Below are positions 13,505 through 15,435 of a stretch of 15,435 bases of DNA, piece after piece. A program made the translations under genes and the position numbers. The notes beneath the pieces were generated by a model. That model saw only the letters and a list, made by a program, of their open reading frames with translations. It ran no database searches and was not told the DNA's origin. Position 1 is the stretch's first letter. Every line of letters starts with the position of its first letter. This DNA comes from Lachnospiraceae bacterium. GTDB lineage: Bacteria > Bacillota_A > Clostridia > Lachnospirales > Lachnospiraceae. The DNA is taken from contig VSOD01000047.1 of NCBI GenBank assembly GCA_009774655.1, forward strand, positions 1 to 15,435, read 5' to 3'.

Positions 13505-13562
13505 CCGATAAGTCGCCGGCTCGTGTTGCCTTTCCGATAAGTCGCTGGCCTGTGCCGTTCTC
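13505..13562. repeat. Imperfect 29-bp tandem repeat, two copies plus a stub
   Basis: CCGATAAGTCGC-Y-GGC starts at 13505 and again at 13534, with further partial matches across the 29-bp period. A third, decayed start (CCGACAGG) follows at 13563. It lies between a terminator and the DnaA-box cluster, in a stretch of over 400 bases without a supported gene. Confidence 0.6.
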
Positions 13563-13641
13563 CCGACAGGAAAAAGCGATTTGTATATCTTGTACAAAAG
13601 GGGGAAAAACCGGTAAAAAGCACCGGCGCGGCAGGGCAGAA

Positions 13642-13734
13642 TTATCCACAGGCAAAAAGGCCGGATTTGAGCCGAAAGCGTACTTATACACGGAGTTATC
13701 CACGGTATCCACAGAATTTAACCGATGTGGACAG
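13642..13734. other. Cluster of DnaA-box-like 9-mers
   Basis: One perfect box TTATCCACA (13642-13650) and four near matches lie within 93 bases: TTATACACG (13684), TTATCCACG (13696), GTATCCACA (13705) and, reversed, TGTGGACAG (13726). An A-rich stretch follows at about 13780-13812. There is no dnaA or dnaN gene in the window, so this need not be the origin. It may be a DnaA-titrating or regulatory cluster. Confidence 0.6.
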
Positions 13735-13865
13735 GCAGAAGTTATGGTAACTGAAAGAACGGATGTTTTGTGAAGTAGTAATGAAAAAACAAAATCTGTC
13801 GAAAAAAGCAGAAAAGGGCTTGACTTTTCCTGTGTCAAAAAAGATGAAACATGTCCAGTGAATTG

Positions 13866-13895
13866 TTGCAATAAGGACTACAAATATGCTATAAT
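13866..13895 (+). promoter_or_regulatory. Promoter of hpf
   Basis: TTGCAA (13866-13871), 18 bases, and TATAAT (13890-13895) with an extended -10 TG (TGCTATAAT). Start near 13902, about 30 nt before the chosen hpf start. Confidence 0.75.
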
Positions 13896-13930
13896 GACTA
13901 TACAATAATCCAATGGAAGGGATGAGTGAT

Positions 13931-14458
13931 ATGAAATTTATAATTGTTGGAAAGAATATTGAAGTAACAGAGGGTTTGAGAGCGGCAGTTGAGGACAAGA
14001 TCGGCAAGCTGGAGAAGTATTTTACGGCGGAGACGGAAGCACATGTTACCTTGAGCGTTGAGAAAGACAGACAGAAGATAGAAGTGACGATCCCGGTGAA
14101 AGGTAATATCATTCGTTCCGAACAGGTCAGCAGCGACATGTATGTGTCCATCGACCTGGTGGAGGAGATCATCGAGCGGCAGCTTAAGAAGTACAAGAAT
14201 AAGCTGATCGACAAGAAGCAGTCGTCGCCGTATTTCCGTCAGGAGTTCATTGAGAAAGATTACATGGACGATGAAGAAGTGCAGATCTTACGCAGCAAGA
14301 AATTCGATATTAAGCCGATGTATCCGGAAGATGCCTGCGTGCAGATGGAGCTTTTGGGCCACAGTTTCTATGTGTTCTGCAATGCGGAGACGGACCAGGT
14401 GAACGTAGTATACAAGCGGAAAGGCAATACCTATGGCCTGATCGAGCCGGAGGTTTAA
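13931..14458 (+). CDS. hpf: Ribosome hibernation promoting factor, long form
   Basis: This 175-aa cytoplasmic protein binds the decoding region of the small ribosomal subunit in slow growth and, through its C-terminal domain, pairs ribosomes into inactive 100S dimers. The N-terminal domain begins MKFIIVGKNIEVTEGLR and runs to about residue 100. A linker leads to the dimerisation domain (about 115-175), with the conserved VQILRSKKFDIKPM and the GHSFYVFCNAET segment. Both domains are complete, which makes this the long form typical of Bacillota. ATGs also occur in frame at 13913 and 13922. 13931 is chosen because GGAAGGG lies about nine bases upstream and the family starts MKF. It is transcribed alone from its own promoter to a nearby hairpin. 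Confidence 0.95.
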   Translation: MKFIIVGKNIEVTEGLRAAVEDKIGKLEKYFTAETEAHVTLSVEKDRQKIEVTIPVKGNIIRSEQVSSDMYVSIDLVEEIIERQLKKYKNKLIDKKQSSPYFRQEFIEKDYMDDEEVQILRSKKFDIKPMYPEDACVQMELLGHSFYVFCNAETDQVNVVYKRKGNTYGLIEPEV

Positions 14459-14504
14459 ATCGTTTCGCAGTTGATATGTTGTAAGGAATCATGAAGAGAA
14501 AGCG

Positions 14505-14536
14505 TTACCCTGTCAGCAGTGACAGGGTGATGTTTT
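14505..14536 (+). terminator. Terminator-like hairpin after hpf
   Basis: An 11-bp stem (14505-14515 with 14520-14530, one G-U pair) with loop GCAG is followed by TGTTTTG. The T tract is short, so termination may be partial and allow read-through into the membrane-protein gene. Confidence 0.7.
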
Positions 14537-14565
14537 GTTAAGGAAAAGAAAACTGAGGATTGGTC

Positions 14566-15435
14566 ATGGTGAGTTTTGTTGTGGTCTTACATATCTGTTT
14601 TGTGCTGGCTGGTATCCTCTGGCTGGCGGGATATTTCAAGGTGAGACTGGTGGAAGCGATGCCGGTGTTTGTGTGCATGCTTGTGCTTGTGCTGTATGGT
14701 CTGGCAATGCTGCGTCATCTGTCCTGGATCGACTGGATCGCGGGGGTGACGGTCGTGCTGTCCGCCGTCTGGATTGTGAGCAGGAAGAAGGAGAAGCGGG
14801 GAGCGGTCTGCAGGCTGTGTCTGGAGAAAATCGCAGATCCATCGTTTGTGGCGGCCGCCGCCCTGCTGCTTGTGGTGACGGTGTGTGTGTCGGGCAAGGC
14901 GGTATCCTGGTGGGATGATATCAATTTCTGGGCGACAGATGTGAGATCGCTGTATTATCTGGACGGTTTTGCGCAGAAATATGGGAATGTGGCGCCGGAA
15001 TTCGGGGACTACCCGCCGGGAGCACAGCTGATCAAATGGTGGTTTCTGCATTTTGACCCGCATACCTTTCGCGAGGGCCTGGCTTTTGCCGGTTATTATG
15101 GGATGAATCTGGTCTTTCTGCTGCCGCTGCTGCGTGCTTTGAAGGGCAGAAACGTGGTCGTCATGTTTCTCCTGGCGGCGGCGCTGTGGTTTTTTCCGAG
15201 CATTGCGGAGGTGTACGGCTATGACGGATTCTGTGCGGATCTGACCATGGCATGTATCTACGGCGGGTTCCTGCTTGCCGTGACGGACAAAGGGGAGCAG
15301 TCGGGCAGGGCGGCGTTGTTCTATTATGGCAGGCTGGCCCTATATCTGGGGGTGCTGGTACTGGTCAAATCCATCGGGTTTGTGTGGGCGCTGTTCGGCC
15401 TGCTTTTCCTGGCGCTGTATCAGCGTGACAGTAAG
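14566..15435 (+). CDS. Polytopic membrane protein, GT-C glycosyltransferase-like (partial, C-terminus off the window)
   Basis: 290 codons are visible and the frame is open to the window edge. The start ATG 14566 has GAGG seven bases upstream. The sequence is a series of hydrophobic helices: about residues 3-20, 25-40, 45-63, 90-107, 180-195, 205-225, 235-250 and 265-285. The loop after the fourth helix carries acidic residues in WWDDINFWATDVRSLYYLDG and then YPPGAQLIKWW. An Asp-rich first outer loop followed by YPP is typical of GT-C enzymes that use lipid-linked sugars, such as PMT and ArnT relatives. The assignment is inference from topology and these two motifs. No close family was recognised. 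It could instead be another uncharacterised multi-pass protein. Confidence 0.72.
   Translation, partial: MVSFVVVLHICFVLAGILWLAGYFKVRLVEAMPVFVCMLVLVLYGLAMLRHLSWIDWIAGVTVVLSAVWIVSRKKEKRGAVCRLCLEKIADPSFVAAAALLLVVTVCVSGKAVSWWDDINFWATDVRSLYYLDGFAQKYGNVAPEFGDYPPGAQLIKWWFLHFDPHTFREGLAFAGYYGMNLVFLLPLLRALKGRNVVVMFLLAAALWFFPSIAEVYGYDGFCADLTMACIYGGFLLAVTDKGEQSGRAALFYYGRLALYLGVLVLVKSIGFVWALFGLLFLALYQRDSK

Noticed and set aside
13470..13871. 133-codon minus-strand frame and an opposing 93-codon plus-strand frame
   Set aside because: Both run through the terminator edge, tandem repeat and DnaA-box cluster, lack ribosome binding sites and resemble no protein.
14491..14541. 16-codon frame starting KRKRYP after hpf with an AAGGA upstream
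   Set aside because: Its second half is the terminator hairpin. Without conservation data it is more likely chance than a leader peptide.
14535..14918. 127-codon plus-strand frame at the start of the last gene
   Set aside because: Overlaps the longer frame from 14566, which has membrane helices, a better ribosome binding site and stays open to the window edge.

Overview
The window looks like chromosomal DNA from a Gram-positive anaerobe of the Bacillota, most likely a Lachnospiraceae-type Clostridium relative. The reasons are the GGAG-type ribosome binding sites, clear TTGACA/TATAAT promoters, hairpin-plus-T-run terminators, a BMP-type lipoprotein transporter, a heterodimeric ABC exporter with one degenerate site, and a long-form hibernation factor. 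The species assignment is inference. No rRNA, tRNA, CRISPR array or insertion sequence was found.

Region by region. 1-2625 (minus): a BMP-family lipoprotein and, after an internal terminator, the double-NBD ATPase of the same nucleoside/simple-sugar importer (cut by the window edge). 2840-6646 (plus): a promoter, two translationally coupled exporter half-transporters, and a terminator. 6666-8466: a 59-aa unknown protein (minus) diverges from a secreted ComEC-like metallo-hydrolase with a C-terminal zinc-binding module (plus). Their promoters lie back to back and share an inverted repeat. 8480-9949: a restriction-modification remnant. It has the N-terminal third of a HindIII-family endonuclease, ending just before the expected catalytic D-x-K, then an intact beta-class adenine methyltransferase. 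The promoter of this pair carries an exact LexA (SOS) box between its -35 and -10. 9951-10676 (minus): an SDR reductase converging on the methyltransferase. 10985-11896: a thioredoxin reductase. 11994-13485: a secreted SH3b-NlpC/P60 wall hydrolase, with an apparent one-base frameshift after its signal peptide and an exact WalR-type direct repeat in its leader. 13486-13912: a gene-free stretch with a 29-bp tandem repeat and a cluster of DnaA-box-like sequences. 13931-14458: hpf. 14566 to the end: a polytopic membrane protein resembling GT-C glycosyltransferases, cut by the window edge.

Most of this is ordinary housekeeping: import, export, redox, wall turnover and ribosome hibernation. The accessory part is the 8.5-9.95 kb island. 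It reads as a HindIII-like system that lost its nuclease by deletion and kept its methyltransferase under what looks like SOS control. The other unexplained structures are the shared operator near 6.93 kb, the NlpC/P60 frameshift, and the DnaA-box cluster upstream of hpf.
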